Shown here one piece after another: positions 19,366 through 27,951 of a stretch of DNA of 64,000 bases; positions within the stretch are counted from its first letter, which is position 1, and the number at the start of each line of letters is the position of its first letter. The translations under genes were made by a program, and so were the position numbers. The stretch is from Pseudarthrobacter chlorophenolicus A6 (GTDB lineage: Bacteria > Actinomycetota > Actinomycetes > Actinomycetales > Micrococcaceae): positions 2,428,980 to 2,492,979 of the forward strand of contig NC_011886.1 of the NCBI RefSeq assembly GCF_000022025.1. The letters run 5' to 3'. The notes under the pieces were generated by a model that saw only the letters and a list, made by a program, of their open reading frames with translations, was not told the DNA's origin and made no database searches.

Positions 19366-20784
19366 ATGGCACTTGTCGCGGGCATCGACAGTTCCACGCA
19401 GTCCTGCAAGGTGATCATCCGCGATGCAGGCACCGGCGTTTTGGTGCGGCAGGGCCGCGCCCCACACCCCGAGGGCACCGAGGTGCACCCTGATGTGTGG
19501 TGGGACGCGCTGCAGGACGCTATCGCCCAGGCCGGTGGCCTCGACGACGTCGCCGCTGTCTCCGTTGCCGGCCAGCAGCACGGCATGGTCTGCCTTGATG
19601 CCGACGGCGCCGTGGTCCGCCCCGCCCTGCTGTGGAACGACACACGGAGCGCCGGTGCCGCCGCGCAGCTCATCGACAAGGCGGGCAACGGCGATGCTGC
19701 CGCCGGCGCCCGCTTTTGGGCACAGGCCACCGGGACAGTCCCGGTGGCGTCGCTGACGCTGACCAAGCTGCACTGGCTCAGGGACAACGAACCGGAAAAC
19801 GCAGCCAGGGTTGCCGCTGTCTGCCTCCCGCACGACTGGCTGTCCTGGCGCCTGGCCGGGTACGGCCCGGGGAGCGGCACGGCAGGGCTTGATGCGCTGG
19901 TCACGGACCGCTCGGACGCTTCGGGTACCGGATACTTCTCGACGGCGGAGGGAAAGTACCTGCCCCACCTCGTGGCCGCATCGCTCGGCCACGCACCAGC
20001 ACTGCCGCGGGTCCTTGGCCCCTTGGAGGCAGCGGGCCGGACGCCGGCCGGAAGCCTGCTCGCAGCGGGCGCAGGCGACAACGCGGCAGCCGCACTCGGC
20101 GCTGGCGCAGGACTGGGCGATGTGGTGATGTCCTTGGGCACTTCCGGCACGGTCTTCGCGGTTTCAGGGACTCCGGCGGCGGATGAAACCGGTCTGGTGG
20201 CCGGTTTCGCGGATGCGGCGGGACACTACCTGCCCCTCGTGTGCACGCTGAACGCCGCCCGGGTCTTCGATGCAACGACGGAACTGCTGGGAGTGGACCT
20301 TGCCGAATTCAACAGGCTCGCCATGTCAGCGCAACCTGGTGCCGGCGGCCTGACCCTGGTGCCTTACTTCGACGGTGAACGTACCCCCAACCTGCCGGAT
20401 GCCACCGGTTCCCTGCACGGCATCACTCGGGCAAACTACACACCGGCCAACCTGGCGCGCGCCGCCGTCGAAGGCGTGGTGTGCTCCCTGGCTGACGGGC
20501 TGGCCGCACTCCTGCAACAGGGCGTGGAGGCGAAGCGCATCGTGCTGGTGGGCGGCGGCGCGCAGGCGGAAGCCGTCCAGGATGCCGCGGCCCGGCTGTT
20601 GGGGGTGGACGTCGTGGTGCCGCAGCCCGGCGAGTACGTAGCCGACGGCGCCGCCCGCCAGGCCGCCGCCGCACTCACCGGAACCTTCCCGGAGTGGTTA
20701 CGCGCCGCCGTCGAACATCCCGCGCAAAAGGACGACGGCGGAGTGCTGGGAAGGTACCGGGACCTCGCCTCCCGCTACGCCTAA
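19366..20784 (+). CDS. xylB: Xylulokinase
   Basis: FGGY-family kinase phosphorylating D-xylulose to xylulose 5-phosphate with ATP. The 472-residue product has the N-terminal ATP-fold start [12 protein letters not shown], the substrate motif QQHGMV, the catalytic Asp region [14 protein letters not shown] and the C-terminal nucleotide motif [12 protein letters not shown]. It is co-transcribed and probably co-translated with xylA (2-nt gap). The reaction feeds the pentose-phosphate pathway, for which rpiB and gnd are elsewhere in this window. A terminator follows directly. Confidence 0.97.
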   Translation: MALVAGIDSSTQSCKVIIRDAGTGVLVRQGRAPHPEGTEVHPDVWWDALQDAIAQAGGLDDVAAVSVAGQQHGMVCLDADGAVVRPALLWNDTRSAGAAAQLIDKAGNGDAAAGARFWAQATGTVPVASLTLTKLHWLRDNEPENAARVAAVCLPHDWLSWRLAGYGPGSGTAGLDALVTDRSDASGTGYFSTAEGKYLPHLVAASLGHAPALPRVLGPLEAAGRTPAGSLLAAGAGDNAAAALGAGAGLGDVVMSLGTSGTVFAVSGTPAADETGLVAGFADAAGHYLPLVCTLNAARVFDATTELLGVDLAEFNRLAMSAQPGAGGLTLVPYFDGERTPNLPDATGSLHGITRANYTPANLARAAVEGVVCSLADGLAALLQQGVEAKRIVLVGGGAQAEAVQDAAARLLGVDVVVPQPGEYVADGAARQAAAALTGTFPEWLRAAVEHPAQKDDGGVLGRYRDLASRYA

Positions 20785-20799
20785 ACATCAAGGCGCGGC

Positions 20800-20827
20800 A
20801 GACCCGGACCGCTGGCGGTCCGGGTCT
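20800..20827 (+). terminator. Terminator of xylAB
   Basis: An 11-bp stem (20800-20810 with 20817-20827) lies 15 nt past the xylB stop; the GC/GC bases in the loop can extend it. TTCT follows. It also sits between the convergent xylAB and isomerase operons. Confidence 0.7.
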
Positions 20828-20901
20828 TCTGCATGTGGGACGCAGGCCCCTGCCGTGACGCAGCAGGAGCCCGCGGGTCTGGACGGGCTATCTGTGCCGG
20901 G

Positions 20902-21741
20902 TCACGCGAACGGGAGGACAAGCTCCGTGTAGCGCTCCTTGACCGTGGACAGGACGGTGTTGCCGTCGGTGTCCCAGATCTCCTGGTTGAAGATTTCGAC
21001 TTCAATGTCGCCGGTGTAGCCGGCGTCGCGCACCCAGGTGCCGATGGTGGCGAAGTCCACCACGCCGTCGCCCATGTATCCGCGGGAGAGCAGCGGATCA
21101 GCGGCAATGGGCATGTTGAAGTCGCACACCTGGTAGGACGCGATGCGGTTTTCGCGGCCGGCGCGCTCGATCTGCCCCTTCAGTTCCGGGTCCCACCAGA
21201 CATGGAAGGTGTCGACTGCGACGCCGACCGTCGCCGCATCGAAGGGCGCCGCGAGGTCCAGCGCCTGGCCAAGGGTGGAGACGAGTGCGCGGTCCGCGGC
21301 GTACATCGGGTGCAGCGGTTCCAGCACCAGCCGCACCCCGTTTTCCGCGGCGAAGGGAGCAAGGTCCGCCAGCCGGTCCGCCACTCGCTGCCGGGCCGCC
21401 ACGACGTCCTTCTCCCCCGGCGCCAGGCCGCCAACCACCAGGAACAGTTCCCTGGTGTCCAGGGCCACGGCCTCCAGGATTGCTGCGCGGTTGTCGGCGA
21501 GCGCAGCAGCCTGCCCTTCGGCGTCGGCCGCGGTCAGGAAACCGCCGCGGCACAGCGAGGAGACGCGCAGTCCGGCATCCTTGATCAGGCGGGCAGCCTT
21601 GTCCAGGCCGGCCTCCTCCACGCGGTCCCGCCACGGGCCAATGGAGGGAATGCCGGCGTTGACGCAACCCTCCACTACCTGGGCCAGCGTCCACTTCTTG
21701 GTGGTGGCGCTGTTGATGGCCAACCTTGAGAAGTCGTTCAT
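20902..21741 (-). CDS. Sugar phosphate isomerase/epimerase family protein (TIM barrel)
   Basis: A 279-residue AP-endonuclease-2-type TIM barrel of the IolE/IolH/hydroxypyruvate isomerase group. Candidate metal ligands are Glu in RLVLEPLHP, Asp and His in VAVDTFHVWW and Glu in DIEVEIFNQE. The exact substrate is unknown. The start is ATG 21739-21741 with GGGAG upstream; the open frame continues upstream but that sequence is inside the preceding gene. It overlaps the DUF993 gene by the 4-base ATGA, so it is the last member of a tightly coupled three-gene operon with DUF993 and a Gfo/Idh oxidoreductase. It probably isomerises or dehydrates a keto-sugar made by those enzymes (inference). Confidence 0.85.
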   Translation of the reverse strand: MNDFSRLAINSATTKKWTLAQVVEGCVNAGIPSIGPWRDRVEEAGLDKAARLIKDAGLRVSSLCRGGFLTAADAEGQAAALADNRAAILEAVALDTRELFLVVGGLAPGEKDVVAARQRVADRLADLAPFAAENGVRLVLEPLHPMYAADRALVSTLGQALDLAAPFDAATVGVAVDTFHVWWDPELKGQIERAGRENRIASYQVCDFNMPIAADPLLSRGYMGDGVVDFATIGTWVRDAGYTGDIEVEIFNQEIWDTDGNTVLSTVKERYTELVLPFA

Positions 21742-22952
21742 ACTCCCACCCCGTTGATCCGCAGGTAGTCGGACATCCGGAAGGCGGCGAGGGCGGGATC
21801 CTTCAGCAGGCCCGCCCGGTCCGCCAGTTCGAAGGTCGTGGCCAGGTGGCAAACGGAACGGCCGGAATGCAGGCCGCCCACCATCTGGAAGCCCGGCTGC
21901 TTGCCATTGAGCCAGGACATGAATGCAATGCCCGTCTTGTAGTAGAAGGTGGGGGCGCTGAAGATGTGCTTGCCCAGTTCGCGGGTGGAGTCCAGGATCT
22001 CGCGGGCCTTCGCGGCGTTGCCGGCGTCGTAGTTCTGCAGGGCTACCGAGGCCGCCGGGTAGATGGCTGCGAAGATGCCGAGCAGCGCATCCGAGTGGTG
22101 CGTGCCGTCGCCGTCGATGAGCTCGGGGTAGTTGAAGTCATCGCCGGTGTAGAGGCGGACGCCCGCAGGCAGGGCTGCCCGGAGGGCCACCTCGTGGCTT
22201 GCATCGAGCAGGGAGACCTTGACGCCGTCCACCTTGTCCGCGTTGTCCTTGATGAGGCCGAGGAAGGTCTCGGTGGCGGCAGCGACGTCGTCGGAGCCCC
22301 AGTAGCCGGCCAGCGCGGGATCGAACATGGTGCCAAGCCAGTGCAGGATGACCGGCTGGTCCACTTCCTGCAACAGGGTGGAGTACACGTTCAGGTAATC
22401 CTCCGGGCCCGTGGCTACCTTGGCCAGGGCGCGGGAGGCCATGAGGATGACCTTCGGCCCGGCTTCGCTGATGACGGCAATCTGCTCGCGGTAGGCCTCG
22501 AGGACAGCCTTGAGGCCGGCTTCGCCTGCGGGCAGGGCGTCAATATCCAGCTGGTCGGTGCCTGCGCCGCAGGACACGAGGTCACGGACGGACTTGCCGG
22601 CGGTGGCCGCGTTGTTCGCAGCAACCACGGACGCCGCCTCGACGCCGGTGCGCTTGATGAGCTGCTGGGTGGCTGCCCAGTCAAGGCCCATGCCCCGCTG
22701 TGCGGTGTCCATCGCATCGGCGACGCCCAGGCCATAGGACCACAGTTCGTGGCGGTAGGCCATCGTGGCGTCCCAGTCCAGGCGTGCCGGGGCACCGGGG
22801 GTGTTGTCGGCAAGGACTTCGGGGATGACGTGGGCTGCGGCGTACGCCCGCCGCGCCGTCAGGGGGGCGGAGGGACGGGCCCAGGTGGTGCCGCCCTGCA
22901 GGCGGTATTCCCTGGTGCCGCCGTCGTGGGAGGGAAGGATGAGGGACGTCAT
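21738..22952 (-). CDS. DUF993 protein, dihydrodipicolinate-synthase-like aldolase candidate
   Basis: A 404-residue protein of family DUF993, with no experimentally known function that I can name. The C-terminal two thirds read like a class I aldolase barrel of the DHDPS/N-acetylneuraminate lyase superfamily: a candidate Schiff-base Lys245 in VDGVKVSLLD and, one strand later, LYTGDDFNYPE, which resembles the SGDD segment of DHDPS. HWLGTMFDP and a Ser/His-rich GLHSGRS segment near the C-terminus are probably substrate-binding. The start is ATG 22950-22952, overlapping the oxidoreductase TAA by one base (TAATG). Middle gene of the LacI-controlled operon. Confidence 0.82.
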   Translation of the reverse strand: MTSLILPSHDGGTREYRLQGGTTWARPSAPLTARRAYAAAHVIPEVLADNTPGAPARLDWDATMAYRHELWSYGLGVADAMDTAQRGMGLDWAATQQLIKRTGVEAASVVAANNAATAGKSVRDLVSCGAGTDQLDIDALPAGEAGLKAVLEAYREQIAVISEAGPKVILMASRALAKVATGPEDYLNVYSTLLQEVDQPVILHWLGTMFDPALAGYWGSDDVAAATETFLGLIKDNADKVDGVKVSLLDASHEVALRAALPAGVRLYTGDDFNYPELIDGDGTHHSDALLGIFAAIYPAASVALQNYDAGNAAKAREILDSTRELGKHIFSAPTFYYKTGIAFMSWLNGKQPGFQMVGGLHSGRSVCHLATTFELADRAGLLKDPALAAFRMSDYLRINGVGV

Positions 22953-24121
22953 TAGAGCGTGATCTCCGGGATGTCGATGGTGCGGCGTTCGTCGTTGGAC
23001 TGCAGGCCCAGCTCGGCCAGCTGGACTCCACGGGCGGCGGAGAGCAGGCCGAAACGGTGTTCGCGGCCGGCGACGACGTCGCGGAGGAATTCTTCCCACT
23101 GCAGCTTGAAGCCGTTGTCGAGTTCGGCGTTTGCGGGAACTTCCTGCCACTGGTCGCGGAAGGATTCGGTGACGGGCAGGTCCGGGTTCCAGACGGGCTT
23201 GGGGGTGTGTGCGCGCTGCTGGGCTACGCACTTGTTGAGCCCTGCAACAGCGGACCCGTGGGTGCCGTCGATCTGGAATTCCACGAGCTCGTCGCGGTAG
23301 ACGCGGACGGCCCAGGACGAGTTGATCTGGCCCACCACTGCGTCTCCCGCGGGGGTCTCAAGCTCGAAGATGCCGTAAGAGGCGTCGTCGGCCGTTGCCT
23401 TGTATTCCTTGCCGGCCTCGTCCCAGCGGGCGGGGATGTGCGTGGCCGTCTTGGCGCTGACGCTCTTGACCTTGCCAATAATGCCTTCGAGGACATAGTT
23501 CCAGTGGCAGAACATGTCCGTGGTCATTCCGCCGCCGTCTTCCTTGCGGTAGTTCCAGGACGGGCGCTGGGCGGCCTGTACGTCGCCTTCAAAAACCCAG
23601 TAACCGAACTCGCCGCGAATGGAGAGGATGCGGCCAAAGAAGCCTTCGTCCACCAGGCGGCGGAGCTTGACCAGCCCCGGGAGGTACAGCTTGTCGTGGA
23701 CTACTCCGGCGGTGACGCCGGCTTCCTTGCCTATGCGGGCCAGTTCGATGGCTTCTTCCAGGGTTTCCGCGGTGGGCTTCTCGGTGAAGATGTGCTTGCC
23801 GGCCAGCATGGCCTTCTTCAGGGTGGCGGCACGCAGGCTGGTCATGGAGGCGTCGAAGATCACGTCAACCGTGGGATCGTTGATGACCGAGTCCAGGTCT
23901 GTGGTCCATTCGGCGACCTTGTGCTTTTCCGCCAGTTCACGGATCTTCGCTTCGTTGCGCCCCACCAGGATGGGCTCAACCTGCACGCGGGTGCCGTCCT
24001 CCAGGGTGAAGCCGCCGGCGTCGCGGATCGGCAGGATGGAACGCAGCAGGTGCTGGCGGTATCCCATGCGGCCGGTAATGCCGTTCATGGCGATGCGGAT
24101 CGTCTTTGTTTCGAAGCCCAT
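22952..24121 (-). CDS. Gfo/Idh/MocA family oxidoreductase
   Basis: NAD(P)-dependent sugar or polyol dehydrogenase of 389 residues, substrate unknown. The N-terminal Rossmann segment is IRIAMNGITGRMGYRQ, with a Gly-rich loop more like that of dihydrodipicolinate reductase than the usual Gfo GxGxxG. The family motif EKPT (residues about 120) and the catalytic region GGGMTTDMFCHW are present. I place the start at ATG 24119-24121, behind GGAGG; an upstream TTG would include that ribosome site in the coding sequence. First gene of the operon, divergent from the LacI regulator across two LacI-type operators. Confidence 0.88.
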   Translation of the reverse strand: MGFETKTIRIAMNGITGRMGYRQHLLRSILPIRDAGGFTLEDGTRVQVEPILVGRNEAKIRELAEKHKVAEWTTDLDSVINDPTVDVIFDASMTSLRAATLKKAMLAGKHIFTEKPTAETLEEAIELARIGKEAGVTAGVVHDKLYLPGLVKLRRLVDEGFFGRILSIRGEFGYWVFEGDVQAAQRPSWNYRKEDGGGMTTDMFCHWNYVLEGIIGKVKSVSAKTATHIPARWDEAGKEYKATADDASYGIFELETPAGDAVVGQINSSWAVRVYRDELVEFQIDGTHGSAVAGLNKCVAQQRAHTPKPVWNPDLPVTESFRDQWQEVPANAELDNGFKLQWEEFLRDVVAGREHRFGLLSAARGVQLAELGLQSNDERRTIDIPEITL

Positions 24122-24163
24122 GTGTCCTCCACGGTGAGTGAGCAAGTTTTACTCAAGCCTGAT

Positions 24164-24181
24164 TGGGAAAGCGCATTCCCA
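24164..24181. promoter_or_regulatory. LacI-type operator O1
   Basis: An 18-bp palindrome (TGGGAAAGCGCATTCCCA) with eight of nine base pairs symmetric matches the general LacI-family pattern centred on a CG step. It lies 43 bp upstream of the oxidoreductase start codon. Confidence 0.75.
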
Positions 24182-24214
24182 CTGGTTCCATCATGCACCG
24201 CTCGCGCCGGAGTT

Positions 24215-24228
24215 GGCAAGCGCTTTCC
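24215..24228. promoter_or_regulatory. LacI-type operator O2
   Basis: GGCAAGCGCTTTCC, six of seven pairs symmetric around the AGCGCT core, lies 49 bp from O1 (centre to centre) and 63 bp upstream of the lacI GTG. Paired sites allow repression of both divergent promoters and autoregulation. Confidence 0.75.
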
Positions 24229-24290
24229 GGAAGAACTTTCAACTGCCATAATGTGGTGACCGTTAACTTCCCCGACGTCCAGGAGCTGCT

Positions 24291-25379
24291 GTGGCTGCTA
24301 GTACCCTCACCGAGGTGGCCCGGCTTGCCGGGGTGTCTCCCGCCACCGCCTCCCGCGTCCTCAACGGCTCCGCGCGCAAGCCAGGCAAGGACATCGCCGA
24401 GCGCGTCCGCCAGGCGGCAGACTCACTGGGCTACATTCCCAACGCGCAGGCGCAGGGGCTGGCAAAGTCGAGTTCCGGCCTGATTGGCCTGATAGTCCAC
24501 GACATCGCGGACCCCTACTTCGCAGCGATAGCCAGGGGCGTCCAGGAAGCTGCGCGGGAACAGCGCCGAATGGTGCTGCTGGCCACCACGGACGGGGCAC
24601 CCGGGGAGGAAAAGGAAGCAGTTGCCGCCTTCGCTGCACGGCGCGCCGACTCGATCGTGATCGCGGGCTCGCGCTCGTCGCGGGCTGAAGACGGGGACCA
24701 GAACGCTGAACTGGCTGCTGAGCTGGACCGCTACTGCCGCAACGGAGGGCAGGTCGCTGTAGTGGGACACCCTGTAGTGGGCGCCGCCGCCCCGGAGGGT
24801 TACCACGTGGTGTCGGTCCCCAACCAGGAACTTGCCGCAGACCTGGCCGTGGAACTTGCCGCCGGCTGGGACGGCGACTTCGTCATCATCGGCGGCCCGG
24901 AAGGGCTCTTCACCTCCGATGACCGGATCCGCGGCTTCCAGGAAGGGCTCAGCCGGGCAGGCCGCGGCCCCGCCGAGGTCCTTCGGAGCTCCTTCAACCG
25001 GTCCGGAGGATACGACGCCGGCATCAAGCTGGCTGCGCGGATCAAGGCCGGCGGAACGGGCGAAAGGGGCCGGCCCGCAGGCACCGGGTTGGGTATTTTC
25101 GCTGTCAACGACGTCATGGCCATCGGGGCGGCCGCCGCCTTACGGGCAGAAGGGCTGCGGATACCGCGCGACGCGCGGATCGCCGGCTTCGACGACATTG
25201 AGACACTGCGCGATTTCAGGCCCGCACTTTCCACTGTCAGCCTGCCGCTGGAGGAGATTGGCCGGCTCGCCACCAGGGCCACTGCCCCACCCGCGGCCGA
25301 CGGCGACGAACAGGATTACGCACCGCTTCCGGTGGCGGGCAAAGTCATGCTGCGCCGCAGCACGGAGACTGCGGACTGA
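24291..25379 (+). CDS. LacI-family transcriptional regulator
   Basis: A 362-residue repressor. The N-terminal helix-turn-helix is textbook LacI (TLTEVARLAGVSPATASRVLNGS), followed by the hinge (NAQAQGLAKSSS) and a periplasmic-binding-protein-like effector domain (GLIGLIVHDIADPYFAAIARG, VNDVMAIGAAAALR, AGFDDIETL). The start is GTG 24291 with AGGAG 5 nt upstream. The two palindromes in the divergent intergenic region are its probable targets. The effector is presumably the sugar or an intermediate of the adjacent Gfo/Idh-DUF993 pathway. It overlaps the hydrolase gene by one base (TGATG). Confidence 0.93.
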   Translation: MAASTLTEVARLAGVSPATASRVLNGSARKPGKDIAERVRQAADSLGYIPNAQAQGLAKSSSGLIGLIVHDIADPYFAAIARGVQEAAREQRRMVLLATTDGAPGEEKEAVAAFAARRADSIVIAGSRSSRAEDGDQNAELAAELDRYCRNGGQVAVVGHPVVGAAAPEGYHVVSVPNQELAADLAVELAAGWDGDFVIIGGPEGLFTSDDRIRGFQEGLSRAGRGPAEVLRSSFNRSGGYDAGIKLAARIKAGGTGERGRPAGTGLGIFAVNDVMAIGAAAALRAEGLRIPRDARIAGFDDIETLRDFRPALSTVSLPLEEIGRLATRATAPPAADGDEQDYAPLPVAGKVMLRRSTETAD

Positions 25380-26155
25380 TGGCGCCGAACGGCCTGACCT
25401 CAGTTCCTGCCAGTCGACACGATGGCGGGATGCGGCCCGCCGTGCTGGTCCTGCCCGGCGGCGGCTATGCGCGCCAGGCCGACCATGAGGCCGAACCCGT
25501 GGCCGAATGGCTCGCCTCGCTGGGCATTCACGCATTTGTCCTGCGCTACCGCGTAGCTCCCCACCGGCACCCCGCTCCCCTGGCGGACGCCAAGGAAGCC
25601 ATGCTGTACATCCGCAGCGGCGCCCATGGCCTGGCGGTGGACCCGGAACGGATCGGGGTGCTGGGGTTCTCGGCGGGAGGCCACCTCGCTGCAACACTGT
25701 CGACGGCGGTTTCCACCGGCGTTCCGGCCCTCGATGTCCCCGGCTCCGTGCCTGACCTGGCAGTGCTGTGCTACCCCGTGGTCTCGTTGACCCGGGACGT
25801 GCACCAGGGGTCGGTGGACAACCTTGTGGGCGACGCACCCTCACCGGAACTGCTGTCGGCTCTTTCCGCGGACCGGCAGGTGACCCCCCGGACCCCGCCG
25901 GCGTTCCTGTGGCACACGGCCGACGACGCAGCGGTTCCCGTCAGCCACAGCATGGGCTACGCGCAGGCGCTTTTCGACTCCGGTGTACCAGCGGAACTCC
26001 ACGTGTTCCCCCACGGCCGGCACGGCATCGGCCTCGCCTCCGGCGCGCCGGGCGCTGAGCAGTGGCCGGCTCTTTGCTCGGCCTGGCTGGCGCGCGCCGG
26101 CTGGACGTACGCCGGCCAGTCAGCCGCTCCACATCCCGCGGCAGCGGCGCGCTGA
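25379..26155 (+). CDS. Alpha/beta hydrolase, BD-FAE/acetyl-esterase-like
   Basis: A 258-residue alpha/beta hydrolase without signal peptide. It has the oxyanion segment VLPGGGYARQADHE, nucleophile motif GFSAGGH, acid in HTADDAAVPV and base His in FPHGRHGIG. This pattern is shared by intracellular acetyl-xylan/sugar esterases and carboxylesterases encoded beside glycoside-utilisation genes. The ATG overlaps the lacI stop (TGATG), so it is co-translated with the regulator. In context it probably removes acyl groups from an imported sugar or glycoside (inference). Confidence 0.85.
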   Translation: MAPNGLTSVPASRHDGGMRPAVLVLPGGGYARQADHEAEPVAEWLASLGIHAFVLRYRVAPHRHPAPLADAKEAMLYIRSGAHGLAVDPERIGVLGFSAGGHLAATLSTAVSTGVPALDVPGSVPDLAVLCYPVVSLTRDVHQGSVDNLVGDAPSPELLSALSADRQVTPRTPPAFLWHTADDAAVPVSHSMGYAQALFDSGVPAELHVFPHGRHGIGLASGAPGAEQWPALCSAWLARAGWTYAGQSAAPHPAAAAR

Positions 26156-26216
26156 CCGGTCGGCGGAGGTGCCGGGCCCCGGCAGCCGAGCTGTCCCCCT
26201 GTCAGGTCGCCCGCGG

Positions 26217-27116
26217 TCAGAGTGCCCGGATGGTCCAGGAGCCCGAGTGCGTTCCGCCTGGCTGCAGATGGATCAGATCAGCGCCCGAATTGAATGCGTC
26301 CGGCGGGCAGGTCATGGGTTCCACGGCCAGCCCCAGACGGTCAGGGCCCACAGGTTTGTCGGCCGTGTGGACCTGGACCCACGGCCACTCCGGACCCCAT
26401 TCCAGTTCGACGCCTGTCCCGGCCGGATCGAGCACCCTGACGCAGGCCACTCCGCTGGGATTCCGGGTGAGGCCGGTAAAGGCGTGGTCGATCTTCACAG
26501 ATCCCAGCGGGCGCGGGCTGCGGAAGTCGAAGGCATGGTTTTCCACGGACTGCATGCCGATGGGCAGGAGCCGGTCGGGTGTGACATCCAGGTACTCTTC
26601 CGCCGGGAGTTCCAGCTGCCAGTCATCCAGCGGTGAAGGGCCGGCCACGAGGTAGGGATGCGGGCACACACCGTATGGTGCCGGGACCGTGCCCGTATTC
26701 CGGGCGTGGACCGTAGAGTGCAGGCCGTCTTCGCTGAGCAAATAGCGCACTGTCAGGGTGAGGCTCCCGGGATAGCCCGGGGAAGCTTCGATCCGGCAGG
26801 CGAGCGTCACCGAGGACGGCCCGGCTTCTTCGACGTCCCAGCGCAGGTCGGTGACAAGGCCGTGGAGGGCCGCTTTCCGCTCCGGCTCATTGACGGGCGC
26901 CGCGTATGGCTTTCCGAGGTAGTTGTAGGTACCGTCGGCCAGCCGGTTGGGCCAGGGTGCGCAGATCACCCCACGGTAGTCGGGAATGCCCCCGTCGGGC
27001 CCGAAGCCCACTACCAGGTCGCGGTCCTGCTGCCGCAGGTTCCGCAGGGCGGCGCCCCGGGAGGTAACGGTGGCGGTGTAGGGGCCAAACGCGATCTGGC
27101 ATTCCGGGCCGGACAT
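26217..27116 (-). CDS. Aldose 1-epimerase
   Basis: Mutarotase-family protein of 299 residues that interconverts alpha and beta anomers of aldoses before metabolism. The active-site elements are recognisable: NRLADGTY, ALHGLV with the first His, YGVCPHPYL with the second His, and LAVEPMTCPPDAFNSG with the catalytic Glu. A TGGAG ribosome site lies 7 nt before the ATG. It converges with the esterase gene. A LacI-type half-palindrome upstream suggests that it belongs to the sugar regulon. The galM name is not assigned because these short homologues often act on other sugars. Confidence 0.9.
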   Translation of the reverse strand: MSGPECQIAFGPYTATVTSRGAALRNLRQQDRDLVVGFGPDGGIPDYRGVICAPWPNRLADGTYNYLGKPYAAPVNEPERKAALHGLVTDLRWDVEEAGPSSVTLACRIEASPGYPGSLTLTVRYLLSEDGLHSTVHARNTGTVPAPYGVCPHPYLVAGPSPLDDWQLELPAEEYLDVTPDRLLPIGMQSVENHAFDFRSPRPLGSVKIDHAFTGLTRNPSGVACVRVLDPAGTGVELEWGPEWPWVQVHTADKPVGPDRLGLAVEPMTCPPDAFNSGADLIHLQPGGTHSGSWTIRAL

Positions 27117-27143
27117 GGCGTAACTCCAGACATCTAAACTTGT

Positions 27144-27157
27144 TGTTAGCGCTCACT
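27144..27157. promoter_or_regulatory. Weak LacI-type operator upstream of aldose 1-epimerase
   Basis: TGTTAGCGCTCACT has the same AGCGCT core as O2 and five of seven symmetric pairs. It lies 27 bp upstream of the epimerase ATG. Confidence 0.45.
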
Positions 27158-27225
27158 AGCCTAACTCATCCGTCCCGTGGGGTGCTCCTGCGGAGCCATG
27201 GGCTGCGGAGGCCTGGCACGCTGTC

Positions 27226-27231
27226 TAAGGT
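27226..27231 (+). promoter_or_regulatory. -10 hexamer TAAGGT, leaderless start of the alkD-like gene
   Basis: TAAGGT is followed by 6 nt and the ATG. No -35 match is evident. Confidence 0.5.
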
Positions 27232-27237
27232 TGCCTC

Positions 27238-27951
27238 ATGGACAGCCCCGCAACTTCCAACACCGAAGTGCTCGCTGCAATCCGGTCTGAACTGCGGGAA
27301 CATGCCGATCCAGTCCGGGCAGCGGGCGCGCAGGCGTACATGAGGTCGAGCCTGCCCTCGCTGGGAGTCCGGGTGCCTGAAGTTCGCCGGATCGCGAAGA
27401 ACGCAGCCGCGGCGGCCCCGTTCCGGTCCGGAGAGGAACTGCGTGCCACCGTCCTCGATCTGTGGCGCCACTCCGAAGTACGCGAAGAGCGGTACGCCGC
27501 CATTGATTTGACCGCGAACAGGATGGTGTCCCGGGACCTGCACATGCTGCCGGTCTACGAGGAAATCATCCGTACCGGTGCCTGGTGGGACTTCGTGGAT
27601 GGTATTTCGGGGCGCATCTTCGGCCTGCTTCAGGCCCACCGCGAGGAAATGACTGCGGTGCTGCACGCCTGGAGTGCCGATGAGGACTTCTGGTTCAGGC
27701 GGGCCTCCATCATCGCCCAGCTGAAGGCCGCGGCCGCCACGGACACCGGGCTGCTGGCCGCAGTCATCGAACCCAACCTGGGGGACGGGGAATTCTTCGT
27801 CCGGAAGGCCATCGGATGGGCGTTGCGGGAGTATGCCAAAACGTCCCCGGACTGGGTGGCGGCTTTTGTGGCAAAGCACTCGGCCGTCATCAGCCCCCTG
27901 TCGCGGCGGGAAGCCCTGCGCCGGCTCAACGGCCGGGCTGCGGGCCGCTAG
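27238..27951 (+). CDS. DNA alkylation repair protein, AlkD-like HEAT-repeat glycosylase
   Basis: A 237-residue all-helical HEAT-like repeat protein of the AlkD family, which excises cationic alkylated bases such as 3-methyladenine and 7-methylguanine. Typical segments are LGVRVPEVRRIAK near the N-terminus, WWDFVDGISGRIFG (aromatics facing the lesion), EDFWFRRASIIAQL and FFVRKAIGWALREYAKTSPDWV. No Shine-Dalgarno precedes the ATG; TAAGGT sits 6 nt upstream, so it is a leaderless candidate. The TAG stop interlocks with the TAG of the convergent mannosyltransferase gene (CTAG, 27948-27951). Confidence 0.9.
   Translation: MDSPATSNTEVLAAIRSELREHADPVRAAGAQAYMRSSLPSLGVRVPEVRRIAKNAAAAAPFRSGEELRATVLDLWRHSEVREERYAAIDLTANRMVSRDLHMLPVYEEIIRTGAWWDFVDGISGRIFGLLQAHREEMTAVLHAWSADEDFWFRRASIIAQLKAAAATDTGLLAAVIEPNLGDGEFFVRKAIGWALREYAKTSPDWVAAFVAKHSAVISPLSRREALRRLNGRAAGR

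Noticed and set aside
20902..24121. Gfo/Idh cassette considered as the known levoglucosan (lgd) cluster
   Set aside because: The cofactor loop differs from that of levoglucosan dehydrogenase as I remember it, and a DUF993 member is not part of that pathway. I therefore left the substrate open.
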